Shown: positions 25,601 through 34,889, numbered from the stretch's first letter. The stretch is DNA of 64,000 nucleotides from Odontocerum albicorne (GCA_949825065.1 OX463848.1:30075549-30139548); one strand, 5' to 3'. Translations and numbers: made by a program. Notes: generated from the letters alone by a model not told the origin.

Positions 25601-28600
25601 TCAAAAACTTCAGGAGTTGGATCCAGTATAAATAATCATTGCAATCAAGATGTTCCAAAAATAGTCATGACATTGGAATAGAATAAGGATAAATTACCAT
25701 TATTAATGTTAGGCTTCCACATGGGCGGTCCACCCTGTTGATCCATCTTGACCCCGGGTTCCGGAGAATTGGGCACATCCCAATTTGTGTCTTGGTTTAC
25801 ATGTTGCTAAAAACATAAATCATATTAAATCACTTGTTAAAAATATGTAGGTAAACAAGGAAGATATTGAAAAAAATATCTCGAGATTTTGTCCAAAAAA
25901 TGTTGAATAACTTTTTAATTGTTGAATAAGTATTTTATCATTCGCAATAAATATTATTGCACATTAATGTGGCAAATTTCATAAAGAAAATATTGTTTTA
26001 AAAAATATTTAAGGCAGCTAAGTCAAAAGTTATGGACTTTTATTTATTTGTATGCTCATAAACAGTAATTAACATCAAATGTTGTCAGGAGTTGGATCCA
26101 GGTTATAATCACGGCATACTTATAACAAAAATGAATACTCGTAATACACTGTTTTTCTTGTCAAGAATGGCCAAATTTTTCATCTCAACATATACTTTTC
26201 ACCTCGTCTATATTTATACAACTTATACAGCTCCTTCTCTCGGTCTTCCTCCATTATGCCTTGAATTCATGTTTGCATTGTATATACATCCATCATCTCA
26301 AGGAGTTCCTTTTCAGGGTAGGGTAAGCAGAGAGAACAGATATTTACAATTATGTATCCAAAGACACTCGTTTTCGCTTATTCCATATTCATCCATCTCT
26401 TCTATTATTAAAATGTCTAACTTAGCTGTCATGCCAAGTCTGGTCTATATGAACTAATAACATTTTCTTCAATCTACTTCTTCCAGGCAAGTCATGCATG
26501 CACTTCTCATTTGTATATTATATTAATAATTCTTTAACTGTTCACTCTTTCCATATGACCAAAACATCTTTACTTACATTCTTTCCTTCAATTACACATC
26601 ACTTCCACCTTGGCAAATACTTTAAAATGTATTCTCATTTTACGTTTCAGTATTTTGTCACTGAAAAAGTGCAATGTAATGAACATTGTGTGGACTCACC
26701 CCACCCCAGCCATCCAAGCTGAACAGAGACTCGCGCATAGTGTTTAGCTGCTCGAGCTGGGTCTTGGCGGTGGGTGCGGGCTGTGTCGCAGGGGGCGCCC
26801 CTGCACCAGGGCCTCCTCCGCTGCCCGTGCCTCCACCGTTCCCTCCCCCAGGAGAGCCTCCTCCATTGCCACCTGTTACGATCCACCAATAAATTTTCTA
26901 TAACAATGTTTAGTGAGTAACCCTCACATAAAGGGCACTGTAAATTAATATCTAAATGACTACTTAAAAATGGAATCTTACTAAAATAAATACACCTATC
27001 TCTCATTTTAGGCAGTTTCACCTTATCACAGTGAAGACAAATGTTTTTAGAAAGTTAATGAATTTCCAGATGATTTGAATGTCTAGTCAATTATACACCT
27101 GGTCTGCGATGCACTCCCCTCAATGTGCTCGACATTGAAGGTCACGTAGGCGGAGAGGAGAGGCAGACTAGCAACATAATAAATATTCACTTGATTTTAT
27201 TCTCACATTAAATAGTTACTGCCAGTGTATCGAAAAATATTTTTAGAAAATAAAATTGCTAAACCTTTTTTTGATTTTTATTAGGTTGTCGATTATTTTG
27301 TGGTACTTTTTATTCGACATTTATATATGTCCTATACTCCAATTTAAGCGGATTTGGATATTCTAGAACATATCTTTCAATTTAGTACCTGTTTCTAATC
27401 TCAATTTACAGACAAAATAGCCTTGTTGAATGAATTTTCCAATATCAATATCTTACATATCTCTGTGGATAATAAATTAAGGATTGAGCTCCTTAATGAA
27501 CTTTGCAGGCATAACTTAGCCACTTCACAGGGAATACCATTGTTCCTATTGTTATAATACACGGTTGTAACATATATTTGTCCCCTTTTCTCTTCTTGGT
27601 GGTGTATCATCACTTTTTCAACCCGTTACCAACTTCACGCACACAAATATGTTATTTGAAAGGTGACATTTCCATTATCATTTTAATAAAATTTTGTTAT
27701 GGTCGGTGACCTCGAGCGCTTTGACATCTTCATCATTTTGTTTTTTTTTACTTTCAAACCCGTCGCCAACTTGTGAAAAAAATTGTGCTATATACAGAGC
27801 CAATTCTGTAGATGATTCAACATGCTGAAAGTAGTTAAATAGATTTAAGAGAGGAAAATGTTGATGTCAGAGGTATCTCGTGCCGCACAGCCTTTCAACA
27901 CAGATATGAATCAAGATCATGATTGATAGTGAGCGTTATTTGATTCCTGTTTTGCGACATTTATGTAAGCTTAGGATGATCAATAAGCTTGATACTTGGA
28001 AGACACATCAATTACAACGAAAAAAATTTAATTGACAGATTTTTTTACGAATTGCTACTCAATCGCAACGAAAATGATTCATCACTGACGATGGAAAAGT
28101 GCAGTATTTATAAAGTTAGTCGAAAAAGATCATGGTCACAGCGGGATGCCCCAGCACACGGGCAGAAAGGTTAAAATGCACCCAAAGGTCATACTGTGTT
28201 TTTGGAAGGATTGAAAGGGTATCATGTACAATGAGATGTTGCCACCAAACTATTGATTCCAATAAATATTGCGCAAAATTGTCCAAAAGCAAGCAATCGA
28301 CAAGAGGCCAATAGAAGCCAGGGTTGGCCAAAAGAAAAGGCATTGCATTCCAATTTGACTACGCTAGATCACATGTTTCTATGGACACTGCAAAAATTAT
28401 TGCAGCTTGTCTGGGATGTTTTAGTGAATCCATCATATAGTCCGACCTTGCACCCTCTATCATTTGTTTCAATCTGGGCAGAACTCTCTTCATGATGTAA
28501 ATTTACCAAATCTAACTTCTGCCAAAACCACTTGGATCAGACTTTCACTAATGAGTCTCAAGAATTCTACAAAAGCGGAACTCTACATCTACCAGAATGA

Positions 28601-31600
28601 TGATTGAACTTAAATTAACGTACTATCAATGTAATCTTCCATTAAAAATTTGTATTATGCATTTATGCAGAATCCGTATTTTTAGGGATATTTGGAAAAC
28701 AAATGAAAAAAAAAACAAACTCCATAATAAATTACTGAAATATCATGAGCAAATAAAAATATACATTTTTTACTCTCATTGCCATTATGCCAAATTTTAT
28801 TAATTCCTACTCAATTGTTAATTGAATTTAATTAATTGTATTTTTTTTTCATTTTCCATATCGAACTTGGTATTTTTTAAGATGTCGTACTTTGAAAGAG
28901 CTGTATTATGAATTGTTAGTTTTCTTTGTAAGATGTATACTATCTTTTGTTTTATAATTGTTACCCTGATATGTAAAGGACGCTTAAGTGTTTTATTTTG
29001 TCAAATAAATTTATAAATCATAACCTATTATATGATCAAAATTGCTATGGTACCATCTACAGTACCCGGCGGTAAGTAATACACATAGTTTGTAGAGCGT
29101 CGTCTCTGTCGCACGATGCACTAACCGCATCATGAATACGATACCGGACTGTTAGCGCATCGCACAACAGAGATGACACTCTACAAACTATGTGTATTAA
29201 TTACCGCCGGGTACTGTACTTCGCAGATGCAGATTAATTACTTGATCTAAAATTACATTTTTCCCTCCCTTGAACCATATGTCATTACAACATGAGAAGT
29301 GAAGTGTTACATACCTTGAGCAAGGGGTTGCGCAGATGGTTGCGAAGAAGGTGGAGGGGGCGCACCCACCCCGCCCCAACCCCCTGTAGTGCCACCGACA
29401 CTGCTACTCGAGTTAGGAGCAGCTGCACCCCCAGCCCCACCACCGCCCCCGCCTGATACTCCACTGGTTCCCATTTTATTGCTGTTACCTGGTACAGAAA
29501 AACATTTGATTGTAAGTTTGGGTTTATCCAAAACACAAAATGTATCAGTTGTCATTATATTCATTTGAATACCCCAAGGACAGTGTTTCCTATTATAACA
29601 TTCCATGGGAGCAGCAGTTAACCCTTTTGCATTATTAGTCTTTACTAAGTTGTTCCAGGGTATTAAAGATCTTCCTTTTTATATGCCATTCTCATATTCT
29701 TCCAGTAACCATGTGTTTCTAAAATGTCTTCATAACTACAAGCAATATGTCTTTTCACCTTTTTGCCAAGCCTGACAATATCTGCAAATTTGTACAACTG
29801 TGAGAAATAAAAGATACAGTAAAAATAGTCTTACCATCAGACTGAGAGGTGGGTGGCCTCTGATTAGCGCCCCACTGTTGCTGGGCACTGTTGGCCGCAC
29901 CGCCTGGGCCTGCGGCTCCACTGTTCCCCCAGTTGCTGTTGTTGCCTGCAGGCAACAAAATTGCAAGATATAATTGCTAGAATAGATGTAAAATATTTTA
30001 ATGCCCATAGTTCCTTGAAGATACTGAAACAAAATCTATTTTCTGTTTCTTCATAAGACTGGTTGACATCAAAACCTCAGGAGTTGGATCCAGTATAAAT
30101 AATCATTAGTAAATTGAAAAAAAAAACCCGAGTATGTATTACTATGTAATTTTTATTCAACATCTAGGTTAATTCATCCATGTTGAAAAACTTTGTGGAT
30201 AGAAAGTTTTGTAGTAGTAAATGTGAAAAATAAATCTAAGAAATGCTTTTAGTTATTTATAAATACTTGGAAAGTAAACTAAAAAAATATTGAAAAAAAA
30301 TAGAAAATTATATTAAAATTTTCCTATTCTATTTCCTCGACTATTTGTTAAGTATTTTTCGTATACTTCGTAATAAGTTTTGATTTAAAAGTAAAAAAGT
30401 TTTTATGTACTGATCCTAGATTTATTTGGAGGATTAATTAATTAATAATGTTAAAAGTGATTCATTGGCATGTTGCAGATCCCAAAATGAGAGATGGTTG
30501 CCGAAGGCAAAGATGACTGGAAGCTCATACCCAATAAGTTTTTTATATAAAAAAAAATTATCAGCATTATATATAGATATTTCAAGATAATGTCATTTTG
30601 ATGTAGAAAATGATTACAAATTGAAATCAAATAAAATTTCCTAGTTTTAATTGAATTTACTCCTACAACATTGTTTTTTTCAATTTACAATTTCGAGACA
30701 ACATTGACAAGTCTGAAATATGATTTATGAACATGTGGGATGGAAATGAGCTTACCATTATTATTCGTAGCGCTGGGAGGACTTCCCCATCCAGTAGGAG
30801 TGTTGAGAGAGGTCTCCCCTCCGCCCGCCAAACGCAGGACAGCGGGAATTCCCCAGCTGTTGCAGGCAGCTACCCCTTTCTCAACCAGCGATGATACCGA
30901 TGCAGGGGCCTGCTCCATCATCTTCAGGAGTGATGCAAATGTGTAATCTCCATTTTTGAATGTGGTAAATTCATTTTCACTAGTGGCCTTCTCTCGGTCT
31001 CCTCGAGTGGCCTGACAGTCGACCAGCGCGGACAGTTTACTGTCACCGGGGACACTTTCGGGGTCAGTGATGATATTGCTTTCAGTTTCGATGCTCTTGT
31101 TCTCCCTCTCACCTAGCGCTAACTCTAAGGGTGTTGATACTGCTTCAGACTCATAAAGTACAGAATGGTTTGATATAATACGAGTGTTGTGGATAAAAGC
31201 ATAATCAGACTTGTTGACTCCGCTAAACATTAGGTTTGGATTAAAGCTACGCAAGTGCGGGCGTCCAATACAGTTACAGATACCCTGGACAGTTATGGCA
31301 TTTTTCGTTTCAGGAATGCTGTCGTTGGGCGCTTCGCCAACTATTTGGTTTATCAGGATACATTTAACAAATATGTCGAAATCACAATTATTATCTACAG
31401 TTTTATTTATACTTTGACTTTTAGGTTCCCAAAATCGTGGAAAAGCACCAGGATTCTTTGTGTCTGTCATTACTTCCTCAATGACCTCTTCTTTCGGTTT
31501 CTTCACACTATTTATATCCAAATAACAATAATTTCTAATTATCAATTTTGGAACACATATTAAAGAGATATCAGATATCAGACAGTAATTATTAGCAATA

Positions 31601-32838
31601 CCCTTATGTTCGAAGTTATCGATATACTCTAGAACTAGGCTAAAATTCACAGATTGCATATTGTTTTTATTTTCGATAATATTAAATTTATTTGAGTAGT
31701 TGGGTACGAAGATGGCGCGGGTGGCGGGGCGGGTGGATATCACAGACAGGAGAGGGGGGGCGCCGGCCCGCCCCACCTCAAGCCCCCGGGCCCCCTGCGC
31801 CTCCCCGGAGACGCCGCCTACACCGGGAGATTCCATTGCGCGCTCTGTTTCCGCTTCAGCTTCTGCTTTTGCTTGGTATGGCCGTACTCCGCAATTGAGT
31901 ACCTGAACAAGACACAGACACATTACTCATGGCATTCGCTCGGGATGTATATTATTATTAACAAGTAAAAATACTTTTATATGTAATAAGAGCTGAATTC
32001 AACTTTTAAAATGTAATAAAATTTGAGCATATGGTGACATGGGATCAAAAGGGACAATGGATAACATATTGTTTTCAAAAATTAGTTACACATTACAATT
32101 TTTTTTTTATAAAATATGATTCAAATAATATAATAAAAACTTCAATCAATTGAATATGAGATGGGATTTTAGAATATCCGAGTTTTACTTGATGTTTCTC
32201 CACGCTGAAGATATCACAGTTTAAATATAATCACAAATAATGAATCCATGAAAACCCATTTTAAATTAATACTATGATTACATGCATCAAATCATAAAGC
32301 AGATGCAATTATTTATATAACATTTTTAGGCAAAATTTCGAGGTAATATAATACATAAACATGTGTTTTATATCAGTGTGTTAAACATAATTAATTTGTT
32401 ACCAAAATCCTATTTAATTATTGTTCTCAACTCCCACATTTGAATTTTGAATAAATATACAATGCTGACAAAAACTTATTGTTGAAAACCAACTTCAATT
32501 CTAAACATTTTAAGTTAATGGTGAGGAATATAATATTTGCTAACCTTTCTCCAATGTTTGTAAGACATGAATGAACACTATAGAATATTAAAAACACTAC
32601 ATGCATACTAAAACTTGATTTTTTTTTAAATATACATTTGAACTTGTTTTCCAAATAACAAATCTTAGTTGTTTCATCAAACTAATGTTTTTCATATTTT
32701 AATATAAATATATAATTTCCAGAATGCAGGTTATATCTTAACTAATTATAAATTTTGTAATATTTCTTTCAACTTAAGTAAAAATATAGAATTGTGAGAC
32801 CATACCTGAAGGAATTGTGGGAAGGCATTTGTCATCAT
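13351..32838 (-). CDS. gw: gawky/GW182 (TNRC6 family), 15 coding exons
   Basis: GW182 is the cytoplasmic scaffold of miRNA silencing: its GW repeats bind Argonaute and its C-terminus recruits PABP and the CCR4-NOT and PAN2-PAN3 deadenylases. Coding exons in transcript order: 32838-32806, 31902-30756, 29945-29835, 29488-29315, 26872-26700, 25806-25698, 25500-24156, 23630-23474, 22772-22638, 22210-22043, 21702-21542, 20958-20796, 19973-19569, 18030-17911, 13656-13351. All introns are GT-AG and every phase matches, giving 1568 residues. Domains: GW repeats from about residue 355 through exon 7, UBA about 908-951, Q-rich middle region about 1035-1130, PAM2 (EFEPGKPWK) about 1284-1292, RRM about 1416-1495, and a C-terminal silencing tail ending [14 protein letters not shown]. 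The start is the first of two adjacent ATGs in an exon that joins the next one in frame; the N-terminus is the least certain part. Residues about 72-355 contain only one Trp, which is unusual for the family. Confidence 0.93.
14195..14262 (+). mobile_element. Tiny 5'-truncated LINE insertion with exact target duplication
   Basis: The 68-bp insert is flanked by perfect 12-bp direct repeats TGCACTCCATGG (14183-14194 and 14263-14274). It encodes [14 protein letters not shown] followed by a stop, resembling the last residues of insect LINE ORF2 proteins, then GTGCCA and a TTGA repeat tail. It lies in the last gawky intron. Confidence 0.8.
14450..15565 (-). mobile_element. Tigger/pogo-type DNA transposon, deleted
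   Basis: The terminal repeats are TCAGTTCTCGACTTACGACG at the left and its complement at the right (CGTCGTAAGTCGAGAACTGA, 15543-15562). The right end is followed by TA and the left preceded by TA. Transposase remnants lie on the minus strand. The element sits in the last gawky intron. Confidence 0.85.
14632..15530 (-). pseudogene. Tigger-like transposase (DDE_1) remnant
   Basis: The DDE core reads [20 protein letters not shown], then [12 protein letters not shown] with a catalytic Asp, and [15 protein letters not shown] (15240-15518), all hallmarks of pogo/Tigger/jerky-type transposases. A C-terminal part at 14632-14904 reads [15 protein letters not shown] and TNLDMFVRK, like the usual C-tail. 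The N-terminal DNA-binding domains are missing and the parts are out of frame, so it is non-functional. Confidence 0.85.
16506..17743 (+). mobile_element. mariner element 2, defective
   Basis: Ends are TCAGGTGTACAAATAAGC at the left and, inward on the other strand, TTAGGTGTACAAATAAGT at the right, continuing with two or three differences over about 30 bp. TA flanks both ends (16504-16505, 17744-17745). Length is 1238 bp. It lies in the last gawky intron, opposite in orientation to the gene. Confidence 0.93.
16668..17666 (+). pseudogene. mariner transposase pseudogene, mellifera-like
   Basis: It begins [20 protein letters not shown] and keeps the helix-turn-helix ([16 protein letters not shown]). 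A stop follows the QTQE motif (about 16937). The catalytic half is in one frame: [12 protein letters not shown] (first Asp, 17121), LLHDNARPH and [11 protein letters not shown] (second and third Asp). About nine residues usually present before VVYYELL are missing, and a TGA at 17595 interrupts the C-terminus before [17 protein letters not shown]. All three Asp codons survive, but the reading frame is broken several times. Confidence 0.92.
17911..18030 (-). CDS. gw: gawky exon 14 (RRM)
   Basis: Residues 1428-1467: [20 protein letters not shown], then [10 protein letters not shown], the middle of the GW182-type RRM. This family's RRM is not thought to bind RNA in the canonical way. Phase 0 at both ends. 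Confidence 0.95.
18095..18245 (+). repeat. Possible tRNA-like SINE remnant
   Basis: CAGCTCAGTTGGCTGGCGGA at 18111-18130 matches a tRNA A box and D-loop pattern, but no B box is visible downstream. It is in a gawky intron, directly before the hairpin at 18258. Weak. Confidence 0.3.
18258..18298. repeat. Perfect 19-bp inverted repeat with 3-nt loop
   Basis: The arms AACAAACTCATTAGATGTA and their exact complement are separated by TTA. It is intronic in gawky. I see no flanking target duplication. Confidence 0.8.
18310..19130. other. Intronic DNA, nothing recognised
   Basis: Part of the gawky intron between the exons at 18030 and 19569. AT-rich, with no ORF of interest. Confidence 0.5.
19137..19381. 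mobile_element. Palindromic MITE, copy A
   Basis: Arms start CAGTACCCGGCGGTAAGTAA and end in the complement (one tip mutated to ATTG). The two halves are complementary over roughly 100 bp each, leaving a short centre. CAGT termini with TA at the right flank fit Tc1/pogo-type elements. It is closely related to copy C (36193-36417) through most of its length, including the centre. Confidence 0.85.
19569..19973 (-). CDS. gw: gawky exon 13 (silencing region, start of RRM)
   Basis: Residues 1293-1427: [20 protein letters not shown], then SPLSLAAIK, a Pro/Gly/Trp-rich linker ([23 protein letters not shown]), and the first RRM strand [12 protein letters not shown]. The linker is GC-rich compared with the flanking introns. 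Confidence 0.95.
20160..20325. repeat. Degenerate minisatellite, about 45-bp unit
   Basis: Three loose repeats of CTGTCTCACTCTAGTTCATG followed by AAATGGTGAC-like sequence, in a gawky intron. Confidence 0.4.
20796..20958 (-). CDS. gw: gawky exon 12 with PAM2 motif
   Basis: Residues 1238-1292. It contains [14 protein letters not shown] and ends [14 protein letters not shown], the PAM2 motif that binds the MLLE domain of cytoplasmic poly(A)-binding protein. The donor (AAG then GTCCGC) is weak but frame and homology demand it. Confidence 0.92.
21542..21702 (-). CDS. gw: gawky exon 11
   Basis: Residues 1185-1237: [17 protein letters not shown], then [20 protein letters not shown]. This [11 protein letters not shown]...SRAPG block marks the start of the conserved silencing region upstream of PAM2. 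Confidence 0.94.
22043..22210 (-). CDS. gw: gawky exon 10
   Basis: A 56-codon exon (residues 1129-1184): [14 protein letters not shown], a Gly/Ser linker and [19 protein letters not shown]. Phase 0 at both ends. Confidence 0.92.
22638..22772 (-). CDS. gw: gawky exon 9
   Basis: A 45-codon exon (residues 1084-1128): [12 protein letters not shown] through [12 protein letters not shown], continuing the Gln-rich middle region. Phase 0 at both ends, so skipping it would keep frame. Confidence 0.93.
22860..23440 (+). pseudogene. LINE ORF2 C-terminal fragment in gawky intron
   Basis: From about 23083 to 23435 the plus strand matches the fragment at 38815-39245: GTGGAAACAT, a GATGCCTTCAAGATGTGGTG block encoding a [12 protein letters not shown] motif (usually DAFEMWCWR), and a GCATTCAACGTGG segment near the end. 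These are typical of the region after the reverse transcriptase fingers of RTE-like LINEs. It is strongly decayed and 5'-truncated. The 22860-23080 part is anonymous intron. Confidence 0.65.
23474..23630 (-). CDS. gw: gawky exon 8 (conserved Q-rich middle region)
   Basis: Encodes residues 1031-1083 including [20 protein letters not shown] and [16 protein letters not shown], among the best conserved blocks of GW182/TNRC6. Acceptor CTCACAG, donor GTAAAA. Confidence 0.95.
24046..24123. repeat. gawky intronic repeat, copy 1
   Basis: Contains TTTGTATGCTCATAAAC, TAATTAACATCAAA and TCAGGAATTGAATCCAAGTT, then GGCATACT. It shares nearly its full length with copy 3 at 26046 and its core with the copies at 25581 and 30053. 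Confidence 0.6.
24156..25500 (-). CDS. gw: gawky exon 7: GW-repeat core and UBA domain
   Basis: The longest exon (1345 nt, residues 583-1031). It starts [12 protein letters not shown], a strongly conserved Argonaute-binding motif, and carries many Trp motifs ([40 protein letters not shown]). The UBA domain follows at about residues 908-951 ([20 protein letters not shown], then AEEALDLL). After it comes a His/Pro/Gln-rich stretch ending VQKILGQP and PPFNQQN. The donor is GTGAGT. Confidence 0.96.
25581..25650. repeat. gawky intronic repeat, copy 2
   Basis: Core AAACATCAAAAACTTCAGGA followed by GTTGGATCCAGTATAAATAA. It is nearly identical to copy 4 at 30053-30113. Confidence 0.6.
25698..25806 (-). 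CDS. gw: gawky exon 6
   Basis: Encodes residues 547-582, with [16 protein letters not shown] and PPMWKPN. The NWDVPNSP block is highly conserved in the family. The exon begins in phase 0 and ends with one base of the Gly codon completed in exon 7. Confidence 0.92.
26044..26125. repeat. gawky intronic repeat, copy 3
   Basis: TTTGTATGCTCATAAACAGT, then TAATTAACATCAAATG and CAGGAGTTGGATCCAGGTTA, ending GGCATACTT. Longest form of the repeat, together with copy 1. Confidence 0.6.
26250..26520 (-). repeat. Decayed LINE 3'-end copy in gawky intron
   Basis: It shares landmarks with the minus-strand repeats at 49650, 55770 and 60280: CATCTCAAGG, AGGGTAGGGTAAGCAGAGAG (26310-26332) and CTTCCAGGCAAGTC. 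In the better-preserved copies these read on the minus strand as the end of LINE ORF2. Very diverged here. Confidence 0.4.
26700..26872 (-). CDS. gw: gawky exon 5
   Basis: Encodes residues 489-546: a Gly-rich linker, then [20 protein letters not shown] and WGG. The LEQLNTMRE...LDGWG block is a conserved N-terminal landmark of insect GW182 proteins. The donor GTGAGT is strong. Confidence 0.9.
27840..28600 (+). pseudogene. mariner transposase relic in gawky intron
   Basis: Heavily decayed DDD transposase pieces in changing frames: [13 protein letters not shown] at about 28120 (after the first catalytic motif), [13 protein letters not shown] (28260), a degraded second-Asp motif ([15 protein letters not shown] near 28350), a stretch like [18 protein letters not shown] (28410), and [15 protein letters not shown]. 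The order matches mariner transposases of the type with YYELLPP...NSxxYCxQL. No terminal repeats are visible. It is older than the other mariners here. Confidence 0.65.
29060..29216. mobile_element. Palindromic MITE, copy B (short form)
   Basis: Perfect TA flanks (29058-29059, 29217-29218), ends CAGTACCCGGCGGTAAGTAA and complement. Compared with copies A and C both arms jump from ACACAT directly to AGTTTGTAGAG, so each lacks the same roughly 45-bp block. The centre differs from A and C but is itself an imperfect inverted repeat (GCACGATGCACTAAC versus GTTAGCGCATCGCAC). In a gawky intron. Confidence 0.88.
29315..29488 (-). CDS. gw: gawky exon 4 (Gly-rich, GW)
   Basis: Encodes residues 431-488: a Gly/Ala-rich stretch ([10 protein letters not shown]), GGWGGVG and a Pro/Ser/Gln-rich end. 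Splice sites are ACCAG and GTATG. It is GC-richer than the surrounding introns. Confidence 0.88.
29835..29945 (-). CDS. gw: gawky exon 3 (GW repeats)
   Basis: Encodes residues 394-430 with NNSNWGNSG and QQQWGANQR, typical Argonaute-binding GW/WG motifs. The acceptor is CTGCAG and the donor GTAAGA; the exon starts with 2 nt and ends with 1 nt of split codons. Confidence 0.9.
30053..30113. repeat. gawky intronic repeat, copy 4
   Basis: GGTTGACATCAAAACCTCAG then GAGTTGGATCCAGTATAAATAATCAT. Same core as copy 2. Confidence 0.6.
30756..31902 (-). CDS. gw: gawky exon 2: unusual N-terminal segment
   Basis: This 1147-nt exon encodes residues 12-393. It opens [10 protein letters not shown], then an Ala/Glu-rich and Gly-rich start, about 280 residues that are Asn/Ser/Ile-rich with one Trp, and returns to family-like sequence at [10 protein letters not shown] and TGWGSPPSA. 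It is uninterrupted in AT-rich DNA where stops are expected often, which supports real coding. I recognise no known domain in the GW-poor part. The flanking splice sites (TTGTTCAG acceptor, GTAAGC donor) are good. Confidence 0.85.
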
Positions 32839-32912
32839 GTGATCTTTAAAGATTTTGGTTTAGTTTGTATACAGCTTCCATCATAATTCACCAAGCTTTT
32901 ACGCCTTAGAAT
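32806..32912 (-). CDS. gw: gawky exon with start codon and part of 5'UTR
   Basis: It is bounded by an acceptor (TTACAG at 32913 on) and a donor (GTATGG before 32806). Coding begins at 32838 with [11 protein letters not shown] and runs in phase 0 into the next exon. The 74 nt upstream are 5'UTR; a short upstream ATG (MMEAVYKLNQNL, then stop) precedes the chosen start and could act as a small uORF. Further 5' exons must exist, since an acceptor precedes this one, but I could not locate them. Confidence 0.7.
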
Positions 32913-33129
32913 CTGTAACAATATTAACAAATACCTTAAAATGTTTTCACTGCTTGCAATTATTTTGAAAATTCAGATATATTGTGAATAAAATTAAAAT
33001 TGTATGGATGTAACAAATGAAATCAATGATAATAGACCGCAGTAACAAACTGCCACCAAATAGTGTGGATCATGCTCTAGTAGTCACAGGCTATTTAATT
33101 AGGCTTCAGCATAACCAACATTGGAGGAT

Positions 33130-33605
33130 GCGAGTCTGAGGTGAAAAGGACTGTAATGGCAAAAAAGATCAGAACCATCACCATCATGACGAAAATGCGC
33201 TTAGTTGTCTTTCATCTTAGCAATATTAATGTATGGCGCGCAGACTTCGACTCTGGAGAGCAACCGAGGGGCGTAGAATAGATGCATTTGAAATGTGGTG
33301 CTGGAGAAAGATATTGAGAATCATCGACAGATTTGTCGCAATATACCTTTTGGCTAGTCCTCTTCGATTCTTTGGGCACATTGCTAGTGGCAATTTGGAG
33401 AGGTTTGTGGTTACTGGAAGTGTGTGGAAAGATGATGCACAAGAGGAAAAGTCACAATGCGCTGGACAGACCAAGCGAGAGATACAACTAGACTACCCTT
33501 AACAACTGCCCTTCGAGCCGCGGAGTGCAGATATGGATGGAGAGAAGTTGTCAAATGGGAGTCACGATGCTCGTTAATGAGCTACACGACAGTATGATGA
33601 TGAAT
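33130..33605 (+). pseudogene. RTE-like LINE, 3' end
   Basis: ORF2 C-terminal remnant: TKMRLVVFHL (33185), then RRIDAFEMWCWRKILRI (about 33270-33320), PLRFFGHIASGNLERFVV, and GQTKREIQLDYP. The motifs DAFEMWCWRK and FGH..R mark the region just after the reverse transcriptase in RTE/BovB-like LINEs. It is frameshifted and ends in a TGATGATGA tail. It lies just upstream of the first modelled gawky exon. Confidence 0.8.
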
Positions 33606-33609
33606 AACT

Positions 33610-34880
33610 TAAGAAACACCACTTCTCGGAAGAAGAAATAATTACGCCTTTTACACCCCCTTAGAGATTAAATAATTAACATAAAAGCTTCGACTTGATT
33701 TACATATGTTTTTTATTCAAGTTTTGATGTCTCTTAAATTAAATGTGTAACCACTGTTTGAACTGATTTTGAAAGTAAAAATATGCAGTCAGAGCTTTAT
33801 TTTATAAAAAGGTGTCTTCGGGTCATCCAAAAAACTGAGAGTAGCAAAATGTATAGTGCATTCTGTATTTCACTTTATTTTTTGTCATGTTCTTCTACCC
33901 TAGGTTCTTGGTGGAATTGAAATAAAATTTCTTGATAACTTGCCACTTATTTTCGTTTTAAAGTACCTTTCTACAGTTTGTTTCAAATATATGGCATGTG
34001 ACTGTATGTTAACGGTTAAGTTCTGATATCAATACGGGTTATATATTTGTTCCAAATTTCTTTATAAGAATGCATATTTATTAAATGACAAAAAAAGTTG
34101 AAATACTGTGATTGGAATTTCAAAAGCTATCGGATAAAAAGTGTGCATTTTTACAATTTCGTAATAATTGATAGTGCCATTTTTCGGAAATCTTGACCAC
34201 ATTTACTGCCACAGATAAACATAGACACAGATAAATAAGTAAACTAGGAACAAATAAAAATGCATTTTAAGTATTTGATAAAAAAAAATTATATTACAAT
34301 ATCACAATAAAATGCACCCCTTTCCAGATCAACCACTGAAGTAATTATATGTATGTATGTACTTGAATGTGAGGTCTAGCTCGACCGGTAATGTATCACA
34401 GTTTTGTTTGACCTTATTTATATTGAGAGTAGAAAGAAAATGTTTTTTAATAAACCGTATAAAAACATCAAGTTGATCACAACGAGAAACTTCGGCTATC
34501 ACATCATTAATTCTATAAAAAAACTAATGACAAAAATGTTCCACCAAGAAAAAAAAAACGTTTTTCTACATATACTATAATACAGCAAACGTTCATCACA
34601 TATATTTCCAAAGAAGATTTACAGTTCGTAATGTTATTATTTTATTAAGATGCTTGGAAAAATAATTTTGGAAACGATTAGAAAGAGTTGAACAAGCCAT
34701 CGGTATACACTATACATACACAACACAAGCACATACAAATTTCCCAAGGTGAACTAAAAACACCTCGCACTGAAAGTGTTCGAGCACCGAAAAAATAAAA
34801 ATCAAAACATTCCATTAATTATTGGATACTCGTATATATTCAATAGTATTGATATTTTACAGAACGGTAATAATGAAATT
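33610..34880. other. AT-rich DNA upstream of gawky, nothing recognised
   Basis: No ORF, repeat or splice-flanked exon that I can support. It may be part of the first gawky intron. Confidence 0.45.
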
Positions 34881-34889
34881 ATATGATTT

